From VFMC01 sp031400715 (lineage in GTDB: Bacteria; Actinomycetota; Acidimicrobiia; Acidimicrobiales; Ilumatobacteraceae), in assembly GCA_031400715.1 (NCBI GenBank), contig JANNQK010000337.1:1-17519 (forward strand): a stretch of 17,519 bases of DNA. Direction: 5' to 3'. A model generated the notes under the pieces. It had not been told where the DNA came from. It did not search any database and worked only from the letters and a program-made list of their open reading frames with translations. The stretch's first letter is position 1; every line of letters begins with the position of its first letter. The translations under genes were made by a program, and so were the position numbers. Of the stretch, positions 7,139-14,575 are shown piece by piece.

Positions 7139-8763
7139 CAGGGAGCGCCCCGCCCGCGCCGGCGACGGCCGTCACGTGTGGCGCGGGCCGACAGCAGCTC
7201 GGCTGCGTGCTCCCTGGCCGCCACTGAGTCGGGTGACCCGGACAACATGCGCGCGATCTCACCCACCCGGCCGTCACCCTCGATGAGGGTCGCCCGCGCC
7301 TCGGTGCGTTCGCCGGTCTCGTCGGTCGCGATGTGCTTCGTGACGAGCACCTGATGATCTGCGAGCGCCGCGACCTGCGCCAGGTGGGTCACCACGAAGA
7401 CCTGATGAGTCGTCGACAACTGGGCCAGAGCAGCGCCCACCGCCGTTGCGGCGGTGCCGCCGATGCCGGCGTCCACCTCGTCGAACACCAGCGTGCCCGG
7501 CGCCTCGATCAGCACGAGCCGCAAGGCCAGCATCGTTCGTGCGAGCTCTCCGCCGGAGGCCACCTTGCTCAGCGGAAGCGGCGCCGTGCCCGGGTTGGCG
7601 GCGAGTAGGAACGTGACGTCGTCGCCCGGATCCTCGGCCCCGACCTCCACGACGATCTCGGCACGCGGCATCGCCAGCTCGCGTAGACCCGACTGCACCG
7701 CGGCTCCCAACGCCTCGGTGGCTCCACGCCGGCGCTCGCCGACCGCTGCAGCAGCACGGCGCTCGTCGCGCATCGCCGATGCTCGCTCGTTCTCGAGACG
7801 CGCGACCGCCTGGTCATAGCCTTCGAGTTCGTCGAGCCGCTCGCGAGTGCTGCGTTGGAACTCGATGACCTCGTCGAGTGTGTCGCCGTACTTTCGACGC
7901 AGGTTGCGCAGCAGTTGCCGTCGCCCGGTGATCGACGCCAGCGTGGCGGGATCGTCATCGATGCCGTCGGCGACTCGCCGAACCTCGGCCGCGACATCGT
8001 CGAGCTCGACCGCCACACCCCGCAGACGCACCGCAAGGTCAGCGAACGGACCGCGTGAACCGAGAGCCGCGATGGCGGACCGCACGGCGTCGAGAGCGCC
8101 GCTGTCGGTCGTCAACGCGTCGGCCGCAGCGACCGACGCCTCTCGGTGAGCCTGTGCACCCGAGAGCACGTCCTCGCGCTGTTCGAGCTGCGCGTCCTCA
8201 TCGGCACTCACGATGGCCGCGGCATCGAGCTCCTCGAGCTGGAACCTCAGGAGATCGATCTCGCGCGCCCGGGTGCGCACATCGCCGCCGAGCGCGGCCA
8301 ACGACGCATCGATCTCGGTGAGCCGGGCCCGCGCCGACCGCAGCGGCTCGAGGTCGACCTCGGCGAATCGGTCGAGAGCGGCGCGCTGGGCACCGGTTCC
8401 GAGCAGGCTCTGATGCGCGTGCTGGCCGTGGATGTCGACCAGGCGCGTCCCATGCTCGACCAAGGTGGACACCGTCGCCAGTCGTCCGTTCACGTAGGCA
8501 CGGGAGCGGCCGTCGACCGGGATCACTCGGGCGAGCACCACCTCGTCGTCGCCGTCGGCAAATCGCCCCTCGACTCGCGCCTCGCTCGCTCCGGCGCGCA
8601 CCATCGCGGCATCGGCACGGCCGCCGACGAGGAGGCTGATCGCCTCGACGAGCATCGTCTTGCCCGCACCCGTCTCGCCGGTGAACACGGTGAGCCCCGA
8701 CCCCACGACGAGATCGAGCGACGAGATCACACCGAGGTCTTCGATGTGGAGCTCGATCAGCAT
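7138..8763 (-). CDS. recN: DNA repair ATPase RecN
   Basis: RecN is an SMC-like ATPase that gathers DNA ends during double-strand break repair. All ABC-type ATPase landmarks are visible in this 541-residue protein: Walker A GETGAGKT (29-36), Q-loop HGQH (112-115), a coiled-coil middle (about 135-365), signature SKVASGGELART (399-410), Walker B TLVFDEVDAGIGG (424-436) and the H-loop region VVTHLAQVAALADH. The length is slightly below the usual 550-590. The ATG at 8761-8763 has a good Shine-Dalgarno, GAGAGGTGG, about 8 bases upstream. It lies downstream of nadK after a 12-bp tandem repeat and overlaps steA. No GAAC-N4-GTTC actinobacterial LexA box is present in the gap ahead of it. Position between nadK and steA is the conserved actinobacterial order. 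Confidence 0.97.
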   Translation of the reverse strand: MLIELHIEDLGVISSLDLVVGSGLTVFTGETGAGKTMLVEAISLLVGGRADAAMVRAGASEARVEGRFADGDDEVVLARVIPVDGRSRAYVNGRLATVSTLVEHGTRLVDIHGQHAHQSLLGTGAQRAALDRFAEVDLEPLRSARARLTEIDASLAALGGDVRTRAREIDLLRFQLEELDAAAIVSADEDAQLEQREDVLSGAQAHREASVAAADALTTDSGALDAVRSAIAALGSRGPFADLAVRLRGVAVELDDVAAEVRRVADGIDDDPATLASITGRRQLLRNLRRKYGDTLDEVIEFQRSTRERLDELEGYDQAVARLENERASAMRDERRAAAAVGERRRGATEALGAAVQSGLRELAMPRAEIVVEVGAEDPGDDVTFLLAANPGTAPLPLSKVASGGELARTMLALRLVLIEAPGTLVFDEVDAGIGGTAATAVGAALAQLSTTHQVFVVTHLAQVAALADHQVLVTKHIATDETGERTEARATLIEGDGRVGEIARMLSGSPDSVAAREHAAELLSARATRDGRRRRGRGAP

Positions 8764-8802
8764 CTGTGTGCCACCTCTCGCGTCCGCTCTGTCACGTCCC
8801 CT

Positions 8803-8856
8803 CCCTCACCACGGCCCTCACCACGGCCCTCGTTGCGGCCCTCGTTGCGGCCCTCA
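8803..8856. repeat. 12-bp tandem repeat between nadK and recN
   Basis: On the plus strand there are four consecutive 12-base units: CCCTCACCACGG twice (8803-8826), then CCCTCGTTGCGG twice (8827-8850), plus a partial fifth unit, CCCTCA (8851-8856). The units differ only at the internal tetramers, a pattern typical of nested slipped-strand duplication. The partial unit contains the nadK stop codon. The array fills more than half of the 90-base gap ahead of recN. Confidence 0.85.
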
Positions 8857-9849
8857 TCGGTCCGAGAGACCGAACTTGGCCTTCAGGATCTGGTGGAAAC
8901 GGCGCCGGCCGAATCGCACGAAATGGGCCTCGGAGGCCGACGCACGGAAGATCACGGTATCGCCCTCGCTCAACGACGCGGCCCGCTGCCCATCGACGGA
9001 CAACACGACGGGGCGGTGTCCGACCACTTCGACCTCGACCGTCTCCTCGGGATCGAGGACCAGAGAGCGATCGAACAGCATGTGGGGTGACACCGGCGTC
9101 AGCAGCAGTGCTCGATGACGCGGCGACACGACCGGACCTCGAGCCGACAGCGAATACGCGGTCGAACCCGTTGGTGTCGCGACGATCAGTCCGTCCGCGG
9201 CATAGGTGGTGAAGGGTGCGCCGTCGATGCGCACCATCATCCTCACCGTGTGACCGGGTTCTTGCTTCTCGAGCACGCCTTCGTTGAGTGCTCGCCATGA
9301 CGTGCCCTCGACACCATCACCCTCGACACCATCACCCTCAGCAACATCACGGGCGTGTCCGGTCGCGCGAGTCGATCGACGAACGGTGATGTCCACCATC
9401 ATCCGCCGCTCGACCTCCCAATCGCCGTCCCAATCGCCTTCCCGGTCCATGTCCGGATGTGCTTCTCGATGGGCGTCTACTCGGGTGTCGCCTACGTCGG
9501 AGCGGACAGCGGGACCCGCCATGAATCGCTGCAACGCCGGCTCCATGGCATGCGGTTCCACCTCGGTCAGGTAGCCGAGGAGGCCGACATTGACACCGAT
9601 GATCGGCACGGGTGCGCCGTCGAGCAGTTGCACGGCTCGCAACATGGTGCCGTCGCCACCCAAGCTGAGCACCAGATCCACGCCGCGCGGGTCGCCCTCG
9701 CCCGCCAGGTCCGACAGGTCGAGCGCGTCAGCGTCGTCGTGGGTCATCCACGGCTCGTGGCCGTGGCGACGAAGCCACGAGGCCGCCGACCGAGCCAGCG
9801 CCGCCGCCTCGGTCCGTTGATGATGTGCGACGAGCAGCACCTGTTTCAT
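8854..9849 (-). CDS. nadK: NAD kinase with two low-complexity insertions
   Basis: NAD kinase phosphorylates NAD to NADP with ATP or polyphosphate. In this 331-residue protein the diagnostic motifs are all present: GGDGTMLRA (64-72, catalytic Asp 66), GVNVGLLGYLTE (85-96), ALNEGVL (187-193, the NE motif) and DGLIVATPTGSTAYSLSA (219-236). Between the GYLTE and NE motifs it carries two acidic, low-complexity insertions: about residues 116-146, containing GDWDGDWE, and about 159-183, containing EGDGVEGDGVEG. In typical family members, strand ERRMMVDI follows the GYLTE helix closely and leads quickly into ALNE. Both insertions are encoded by short tandem DNA repeats. Catalytic residues are unaffected, so the enzyme is probably active. 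ATG at 9847-9849 with AGGGG 8 bases upstream. Confidence 0.95.
   Translation of the reverse strand: MKQVLLVAHHQRTEAAALARSAASWLRRHGHEPWMTHDDADALDLSDLAGEGDPRGVDLVLSLGGDGTMLRAVQLLDGAPVPIIGVNVGLLGYLTEVEPHAMEPALQRFMAGPAVRSDVGDTRVDAHREAHPDMDREGDWDGDWEVERRMMVDITVRRSTRATGHARDVAEGDGVEGDGVEGTSWRALNEGVLEKQEPGHTVRMMVRIDGAPFTTYAADGLIVATPTGSTAYSLSARGPVVSPRHRALLLTPVSPHMLFDRSLVLDPEETVEVEVVGHRPVVLSVDGQRAASLSEGDTVIFRASASEAHFVRFGRRRFHQILKAKFGLSDR
9301..9442. repeat. Short tandem repeats inside nadK
   Basis: Two small in-frame arrays. At about 9307-9340 a 15-base unit (CTCGACACCATCACC on the plus strand) occurs twice with a degenerate flanking copy. It encodes the EGDGVEGDGVEG segment. At about 9418-9441 a 12-base unit (TCCCAATCGCCG/T) occurs twice and encodes GDWDGDWE. 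Unit lengths are multiples of three, so expansion or contraction would keep the reading frame. Confidence 0.75.
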
Positions 9850-9889
9850 GCAAGCAGCCCCTGCCTCGATGTGCGGTTCATCAGATCGG

Positions 9890-10678
9890 TCATCGCTGCT
9901 CCATCCGGGTCACGGCCGAGAGTCGTACCACGTCGGCCTCGGCGACGCGCGCGTGCACCAGGAACTCACGATTGCCGTCGCCGCCCGCCAACGGCGAATC
10001 ACACCAGCCGATGACAGCGCACCCTGCGTCGACCAGACACGCCTCCACCTCATCGCGAACTCGATCGTGAATCGTCGGATCGGTGATCACCCCATGGCCT
10101 CGCGAGACCTCGGCGCGGCCGGCCTCGAACTGGGGCTTCACCAACAGCACGAGCCCACCGCGTGGCGCCACCACGCGGGCGAGCACGGGAATCACCTTCG
10201 TCAGCGAGATGAACGAGAGATCTGCCACCGCCAGGTGCGGCACGAAGCAGAGCTGCTCCGCCATGAGCGAACGCACGTTGAACCGCTCGACCACGGTCAC
10301 GCGTCCGTCGTTGCGGATGCGTGGGTGCAGCTGCCCATGGCCCACATCGAGGGCGATCACACGGGCTGCACCACGCTGCAGCAGGCAATCGGTGAATCCG
10401 CCGGTGGACGCTCCTGCATCGAGCACATCGAGCGCGGTGACGTCGATGTCGAACGCGTCGAGCGCGGCATCCAACTTGTCGCCGCCACGGCTGACGAACC
10501 GGGGCGGCTCTCCGGTGACGACGACGGCGTCGCTGGGGTCGACGAGCCGCGAGGACTTCTCGGCGATGGCCCCGTTGACGAGCACCCGGTGCAACTCGAT
10601 GACCCGTCCCGCCTCGGTCCGACTCGGGACGAGCCCACGTCGAACCAGATCAGCGTCGAGACGCACCCGCCGCGACAC
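9890..10678 (-). CDS. tlyA: TlyA-family rRNA 2'-O-methyltransferase
   Basis: A 262-residue S4-domain plus FtsJ/RrmJ-type SAM methyltransferase. Mycobacterial TlyA 2'-O-methylates cytidines of 16S and 23S rRNA, and its loss gives capreomycin/viomycin resistance. The S4 RNA-binding domain spans about residues 5-60. The linker SRGGDKL (63-69) contributes K68. SAM motif I is VLDAGASTGGFTDCLL (85-100). The other members of the K-D-K-E catalytic tetrad appear as D153 (VADLSF), K181 (LVKPQFE) and E238 (GNREF). The GTG start at 10676-10678 lies 3 bases after the preceding stop with no clear Shine-Dalgarno, suggesting coupling. The longer N-terminus with a full S4 domain would fit the type that modifies both rRNAs, but specificity cannot be read directly. 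Confidence 0.95.
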   Translation of the reverse strand: MSRRVRLDADLVRRGLVPSRTEAGRVIELHRVLVNGAIAEKSSRLVDPSDAVVVTGEPPRFVSRGGDKLDAALDAFDIDVTALDVLDAGASTGGFTDCLLQRGAARVIALDVGHGQLHPRIRNDGRVTVVERFNVRSLMAEQLCFVPHLAVADLSFISLTKVIPVLARVVAPRGGLVLLVKPQFEAGRAEVSRGHGVITDPTIHDRVRDEVEACLVDAGCAVIGWCDSPLAGGDGNREFLVHARVAEADVVRLSAVTRMEQR

Positions 10679-10681
10679 GTG

Positions 10682-11167
10682 TCAGCGCTTTGCAGCCTTC
10701 TTGGTCGCGACCTTCGCGACGCCGGAACTGGTGCCCGCCTTCTTCGCAGGAGCCTTCTTCGCAGGCGCCTTCTTCGCAGGCGCAGCCTTCGCAGGCTTCG
10801 TGGCCGCTTCCGGTGCGTCCTTGGCGGCGGCCGCTGTCGGGGTTGCCGAAGGGGTCTTCGCGACCTTCGACTTCGAGGCGATGCCGAGCGACTCGGCGAG
10901 ATCCTCGATCCGATCCTCGATGTCGTCGATGCGGTCGGCGAAGCGTCCCAACTGCTTCGCCACCTCCGACTGCACCGAGCTCAACAGATGCTCCGTCGAT
11001 GTGCGGCCCCGGTCGACCAGTTGCTGCACCGTCTTTTCGGCGTCCTTGCGGCGCAGCTGGCCGTTCTGGACGAAGTCGTTCACCAGCTTCTCGGCTGTGC
11101 TCTGCGACATCTCGGTGAACTGCACCCCGGCATCGAGCAGGCGCTTGAGGATCGTGTTTGCGGTCAT
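10682..11167 (-). CDS. Phasin-like coiled-coil protein with histone H1-like Ala/Lys/Pro tail
   Basis: A 161-residue protein. Residues 1-97 are helical and heptad-rich (ILKRLLDAGVQFTEM, then IDDIEDRIEDLAESLGI), resembling the phasin / polyhydroxyalkanoate granule-associated family. Residues 98-161 are a disordered basic tail, rich in Ala, Lys and Pro, with three tandem copies of APAKK/KKAPA type repeats and the end ATKKAAKR, similar to bacterial H1-like DNA-binding tails (compare PhaF and AlgP). The position corresponds to the small Rv1693 gene between tlyA and the phosphatase gene in Mycobacterium, but this protein is much longer. The ATG at 11165-11167 was preferred to a GTG six bases upstream because a -10 hexamer lies exactly 6 bases ahead of it. 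Possible roles are nucleoid or granule association; neither is proven. No PHA synthase gene is in the window. Confidence 0.75.
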   Translation of the reverse strand: MTANTILKRLLDAGVQFTEMSQSTAEKLVNDFVQNGQLRRKDAEKTVQQLVDRGRTSTEHLLSSVQSEVAKQLGRFADRIDDIEDRIEDLAESLGIASKSKVAKTPSATPTAAAAKDAPEAATKPAKAAPAKKAPAKKAPAKKAGTSSGVAKVATKKAAKR

Positions 11168-11173
11168 GACCAC

Positions 11174-11179
11174 AGCCTA
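11174..11179 (-). promoter_or_regulatory. -10 hexamer for an apparently leaderless mRNA (phasin-like gene)
   Basis: On the minus strand TAGGCT (TAnnnT) is followed by six bases and then the ATG at 11167, which places the expected start site at the A of the start codon. No Shine-Dalgarno precedes the ATG and no clear -35 is present. This spacing is typical of leaderless actinobacterial transcripts. It would serve the phasin-like gene, tlyA and genes beyond. Confidence 0.55.
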
Positions 11180-11221
11180 CTGCCAGGGCGCACGCACCCA
11201 GGGTAGGTCAGGCGGCACGTC

Positions 11222-11250
11222 GCATCCGGCGCATCCGGCGAATCCGGCAA
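11222..11250. repeat. 9-bp tandem repeat in the HAD/phasin-like gap
   Basis: Three consecutive copies of a 9-base unit, GCATCCGGC with one variant (GAATCCGGC), lie in the 118-base gap between the HAD gene stop and the phasin-like start. The rest of this gap holds only the -10 hexamer. No intrinsic terminator was seen. Confidence 0.7.
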
Positions 11251-11285
11251 TGCACCGAAGTCGCAGAGCGCCGGGCGACCGCCCA

Positions 11286-12089
11286 TCAGGAGGCAAGCAG
11301 CTGGCGCACGACATCGCCGAGATCGTCACCGACCATGTCGGGCGTCGGGTCCACGACGACTCCCATTGGAGTCACGCCCGACCAGACGTGCGCGTATCGA
11401 CAGCCGAGCTCGAGTGCGAACCTGCCATCGGTGGAGGGTCGGTCACCGACCATCACGGCATCCCGGGCCGCGACCATGCCCACCTGCTCCCGGACGAGGT
11501 CCGCCATCGGTGCGTATGGCTTGCCGGCGATGATCGCCTTCGTGCCCGAACCCACCTCGACCGCCGCGAGGATCGCTCCACCACCAGGTATCGGACCATC
11601 GGGTGTCGGGTAGGTGGCGTCGTCGTTCGTGCCGATGAGCCGCGCTCCGGCATGCACCGCCGTCGCCGCGAGCCGCAGGCGCTCGTAGGTGAAATTGCGA
11701 TGGAAACCCACCATCACGACGTCGCACGGGCCCTCGGTCACCACGATCGCCCCGCGCAGCTCCACGGCCTCCACCACACCGGGACCACCACAGACCAGCA
11801 CCCGTTCTCCCGGGTGCACGAGGAGGGCTCCCGCCATCGCCGACGTCAGCACATCGCCTTCCGCCTCGATCCCGATGGACGTGAGCGCGGTCACCTGTTC
11901 GGCCACGGTCGATCCCGAGTTGTTCGTCGCGAACAGCACGCGCACGCCTGCGTCACGAAGCGCAGCGATGCCCTCCACAGAGCCGGGGATCGGTCGATGA
12001 GCGAGCCACACGACGCCATCGAGGTCGAGGAGCACGACATCGGGGCACTGTGCGGCCCGCCGTCGGCGGCGGTTGGTCGTCGACGTCAT
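11286..12089 (-). CDS. HAD-IIA (NagD-type) phosphatase, probable glycerol-3-phosphate phosphatase
   Basis: A 267-residue HAD-superfamily subclass IIA hydrolase. Motif I is LLDLDGVVW (nucleophile D22, acid/base D24), motif II is FATNNSG (53-59), motif III Lys is in AIIAGKPY, and motif IV is MVGDRPSTDGRFA. The C2-type cap lies between motifs II and III. Synteny matches Rv1692, shown in M. tuberculosis to be a glycerol-3-phosphate phosphatase that recycles phospholipid polar heads, so that activity is the best guess; NagD-like nucleotide phosphatase is the alternative. ATG at 12087-12089 was chosen since the protein core begins soon after. A GTG at 12138-12140 would add 17 residues. Neither has a good ribosome binding site. 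First gene of the leftward train, divergent from the DUF1015 gene. Confidence 0.88.
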   Translation of the reverse strand: MTSTTNRRRRRAAQCPDVVLLDLDGVVWLAHRPIPGSVEGIAALRDAGVRVLFATNNSGSTVAEQVTALTSIGIEAEGDVLTSAMAGALLVHPGERVLVCGGPGVVEAVELRGAIVVTEGPCDVVMVGFHRNFTYERLRLAATAVHAGARLIGTNDDATYPTPDGPIPGGGAILAAVEVGSGTKAIIAGKPYAPMADLVREQVGMVAARDAVMVGDRPSTDGRFALELGCRYAHVWSGVTPMGVVVDPTPDMVGDDLGDVVRQLLAS

Positions 12090-12217
12090 GACTGCACCAT
12101 CGCCCGCATCCGGAGGTGCATCTGCACCTGAATCGAGCACGAGGGATCGACGGCGAGGAACGGATCGGATGCCTGCATAGGTGTGTCATCGTTGCATGCG
12201 GGTGCCAATCTGTGGGG
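12090..12217. promoter_or_regulatory. Divergent intergenic region (HAD gene / DUF1015 gene)
   Basis: This 128-base spacer must hold promoters for both directions. Rightward, CAATCT (12206-12211) is followed by six bases and the GTG start at 12218, the geometry of a leaderless transcript; a weak -35-like GTGTCA lies 17 bases upstream (12183-12188). Leftward, no convincing -10 was found; the best fits are poor. No operator-like palindrome stands out. Confidence 0.4.
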
Positions 12218-13402
12218 GTGCCCCGTTTCGAACCGTTCCCGGCCCTTCGCTACCACCCCGACATCTCCCTCGACGCAGCAGCGGCGCCGCCCTACGACGT
12301 GTTGTCGGGTCCCGACGTCGCGTCGCTGCGCGCCCAGCATCCTCACAACATCGTCGAGATCGATCTCCCCGCACCCGAGGACGATCCCGGTCGCTACACC
12401 ACAGCAGCACGAACCCTGCGCGCCTGGGAGGACGACGGTGTGCTCGTGCGCGACGGCGCAGCGACCTTCACGATCTACCGCATGAGGTTCAGCACCGAGG
12501 ACGGCACCGTGCGCGAGACCGTCGGCGTGATCGGCGCACTCGAAGTCGTCGACGAAGGTGCGGGCGGCGTACTCCCACACGAGCGCACAACCCCGAAGGC
12601 CAAGACGGATCGCCTCGACCTGACACGTGCGACCGAGGCCAACCTGTCGCCGGTGTGGGGTCTGTCGCTCACCGCCGGACTCACCGACGTGCTGAGCGCT
12701 CCGGCCGAGGTCGTGGGTACGTGTACCGATGCGGACGGCGTCGTCCACACGGTGGAGCGTGTGTCGGATCCCGAGCGCATCGCAGCCATCGCCACGGCCG
12801 TGGGTTCGTCGCCTGTCCTGATCGCCGACGGCCACCACCGCTATGCGATCAGTCGCACGTACCGCGATGAGCGGCGGCGGACCGACGGCCCCGGGCCGTG
12901 GGATCTCACCCTCACCTACGTGGGTGAACTGGTGGAGAGTCAGCTCAGCATCGATGCGATCCATCGGCTGTACCGCGGCATCGACATCGCCTCGCTCACC
13001 TCGGTCCTGGCCGAGTGCTTCTCGATCACCGATGCGGGTCGAATCGACGCGTCATTCGGACGCCAGACGGTCGAGCGAGGCGCACTGTGCCTGGTTCACC
13101 CTGACGGCACCGGTCGCTGGCTCACCCCCAGAGCGTCGGCGTTCGAAGGCGTGCGCGATCTCGACGGAGCGTTGCTCGAGCATGCGCTGCGCGACATCGA
13201 CATCGACGTGACGTACCAGCACGGCGTGCAACACGTGGTCGATCTCGTCGCCTCGGGCGACGTCGCCGCCGGCGTCCTGATTCGCCCGACCAGCATCGAC
13301 GAGATCCGTCGCACCGCCCACGAAGGCCTGCTGATGCCACCCAAATCGACGTTCTTCACGCCGAAGCTGCGGACGGGACTCGTGGTCCGCCCTTTGCGCT
13401 GA
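12218..13402 (+). CDS. DUF1015 family protein (possible free-serine kinase-like)
   Basis: A 394-residue cytosolic protein of the DUF1015 (PF06245) family. The N-terminus, VPRFEPFPALRYHPD, matches the usual start of the family and fixes the GTG at 12218. Conserved family segments visible are AAPPYDVLS (22-30), HPHNIVEIDLP, LPHERT..AKTDR (about 119-132) and the signature LIADGHHRYAIS (201-212). Some DUF1015 proteins (SerK type, related to the ParB/sulfiredoxin fold) have been reported to phosphorylate free L-serine. Whether this actinobacterial branch does so is unknown; the HxxRY motif is retained. It is the only plus-strand gene, divergent from the HAD phosphatase and convergent with fba. No Shine-Dalgarno is seen beyond a G-run, consistent with a leaderless mRNA. 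Family assignment is strong, function weak. Confidence 0.87.
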   Translation: MPRFEPFPALRYHPDISLDAAAAPPYDVLSGPDVASLRAQHPHNIVEIDLPAPEDDPGRYTTAARTLRAWEDDGVLVRDGAATFTIYRMRFSTEDGTVRETVGVIGALEVVDEGAGGVLPHERTTPKAKTDRLDLTRATEANLSPVWGLSLTAGLTDVLSAPAEVVGTCTDADGVVHTVERVSDPERIAAIATAVGSSPVLIADGHHRYAISRTYRDERRRTDGPGPWDLTLTYVGELVESQLSIDAIHRLYRGIDIASLTSVLAECFSITDAGRIDASFGRQTVERGALCLVHPDGTGRWLTPRASAFEGVRDLDGALLEHALRDIDIDVTYQHGVQHVVDLVASGDVAAGVLIRPTSIDEIRRTAHEGLLMPPKSTFFTPKLRTGLVVRPLR

Positions 13403-13429
13403 CCACTCGCACCGCGTGCGGTACCGACC
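13403..13429. terminator. Short hairpin between convergent DUF1015 gene and fba
   Basis: The 27-base gap between the two stop codons contains CGCAC-CGC-GTGCG (13408-13420), a 5-bp stem that could serve both directions. An overlapping alternative stem is ACCGC-GT-GCGGT. There is no T-run, so termination activity is uncertain. Confidence 0.25.
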
Positions 13430-14524
13430 TCAGCCGGCGAGCGACCTGCCGGTGGCTCCCAGATCGGCGAATGCCTCACCGAGTCGTTCGACCATGCCCG
13501 TCTCGGCTGCGCGCAGCCATTTGCGCGGATCGTACGAGCTCTTGTACGGCGTGCCGTCGACAGGATCGATCTGATGCTTGAACGCCATCGAGTGAGCTTC
13601 GACGAACTCACCGACGGGCTTCGAGAACGCGAACTGGGTGTCGGTGTCGATGTTCATCTTGAACACCCCGTAGCTCACCGCCTCGGAGATCTTCGCCTTC
13701 TCACTGCCAGACCCACCATGGAACACCAGGTCGAGGGGGTTGGCGTCGAGACCGTGCGTCGACGACACCAGCTGTTGTGACGCCTTGAGTATCTCTGGAC
13801 GCAGCTTCACGTTGCCGGGCTTGTACACCCCATGGACGTTGCCGAACGATGCAGCCACCGAGAACCGGCCGATCGGCTGGAGCACGTCGTAGGCGTACAA
13901 CACGTCTTCGGGCTGGGTGTACAGCTTGGCGTTGTCGGCGCTCTCGTCGAACTCGCCACCGATGCCGTCCTCCTCGCCGCCGGTGACTCCGAGCTCGATC
14001 TCGAGGTTCATGCCGAGCGGGGCCATTCTGCTCAGCACTCGCGCGCATTCCGCGATGTTCCACTCGAGCGGCTCCTCGGAGAGGTCGAGCATGTGCGAAC
14101 TGAACAGCGGGCGGCCCGTCTCGGCGAAGAACCGTTCACCGTGGTCGAGCATCCCTTCCACCCATGGGATCAGCTTCTTGTTGGCATGATCGGTGTGGAG
14201 CACGACACACACCCCGTAGTGCTCGGCCATCAGATGCACATGTCGTGCCGCCGACACCGCTCCGAGCACCCTCGCGACCGCAGCGTCGGCCAGTCCTTGT
14301 CCGCCGACGAACTGCGCGCCGCCGTTCGAGAGCTGCACCACCACGTCGCTGCGGTTCGCCGCGGCGGCCTCGAGCACAGCGTTGACGGTGTTCGTTCCGG
14401 TGACGTTGACCGCGGGAAGCGCGTATCCGCCTGCTTTGGCCGACGCCACGAGGGTGTCGTAGTCCGCTCCGGTCACCACGCCTGGGCGCAGCGTGCGACG
14501 TGCGACGGTCGGCGAGTCGGTCAT
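13430..14524 (-). CDS. fba: Class II fructose-1,6-bisphosphate aldolase
   Basis: This zinc-dependent aldolase of glycolysis and gluconeogenesis splits fructose 1,6-bisphosphate into DHAP and glyceraldehyde 3-phosphate. The 364-residue protein resembles the longer FbaA type (E. coli 359). Visible active-site elements: VLHTDHANKKLIPW with catalytic D112 and zinc ligand H113; EIELGVTGGEEDG (175-187) with metal-ligand and mobile-loop Glu residues; GNVHGVYKPGNVKL with H231; and VFHGGSGS with zinc ligand H269. Two ATGs lie three codons apart. The one at 14522-14524 was chosen because GAGGAG sits 9 bases upstream of it, whereas for the one at 14531-14533 the same GAGGAG would abut the start codon. 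It follows the ssb-like gene after a 51-base gap on the same strand. Confidence 0.96.
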   Translation of the reverse strand: MTDSPTVARRTLRPGVVTGADYDTLVASAKAGGYALPAVNVTGTNTVNAVLEAAAANRSDVVVQLSNGGAQFVGGQGLADAAVARVLGAVSAARHVHLMAEHYGVCVVLHTDHANKKLIPWVEGMLDHGERFFAETGRPLFSSHMLDLSEEPLEWNIAECARVLSRMAPLGMNLEIELGVTGGEEDGIGGEFDESADNAKLYTQPEDVLYAYDVLQPIGRFSVAASFGNVHGVYKPGNVKLRPEILKASQQLVSSTHGLDANPLDLVFHGGSGSEKAKISEAVSYGVFKMNIDTDTQFAFSKPVGEFVEAHSMAFKHQIDPVDGTPYKSSYDPRKWLRAAETGMVERLGEAFADLGATGRSLAG

Positions 14525-14575
14525 GGTGGTCATCTCCTCGATCAGGCCACGCCGCAGACCTGGATCTGAGCGGGG

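Noticed and set aside
8764..8802. A LexA/SOS box ahead of recN.
   Set aside because: No GAAC-N4-GTTC or close variant is present between nadK and recN.
9848..12131. Large plus-strand open frames opposite tlyA, the phasin-like gene and the HAD gene.
   Set aside because: The minus-strand frames have clear conserved motifs. The plus-strand translations are Arg/Ser/Thr-rich with no recognisable domain.
12086..12964. A 292-codon minus-strand frame opposite the DUF1015 gene that overlaps the HAD start.
   Set aside because: The DUF1015 signature is clearly on the plus strand; the antisense translation shows no family features.
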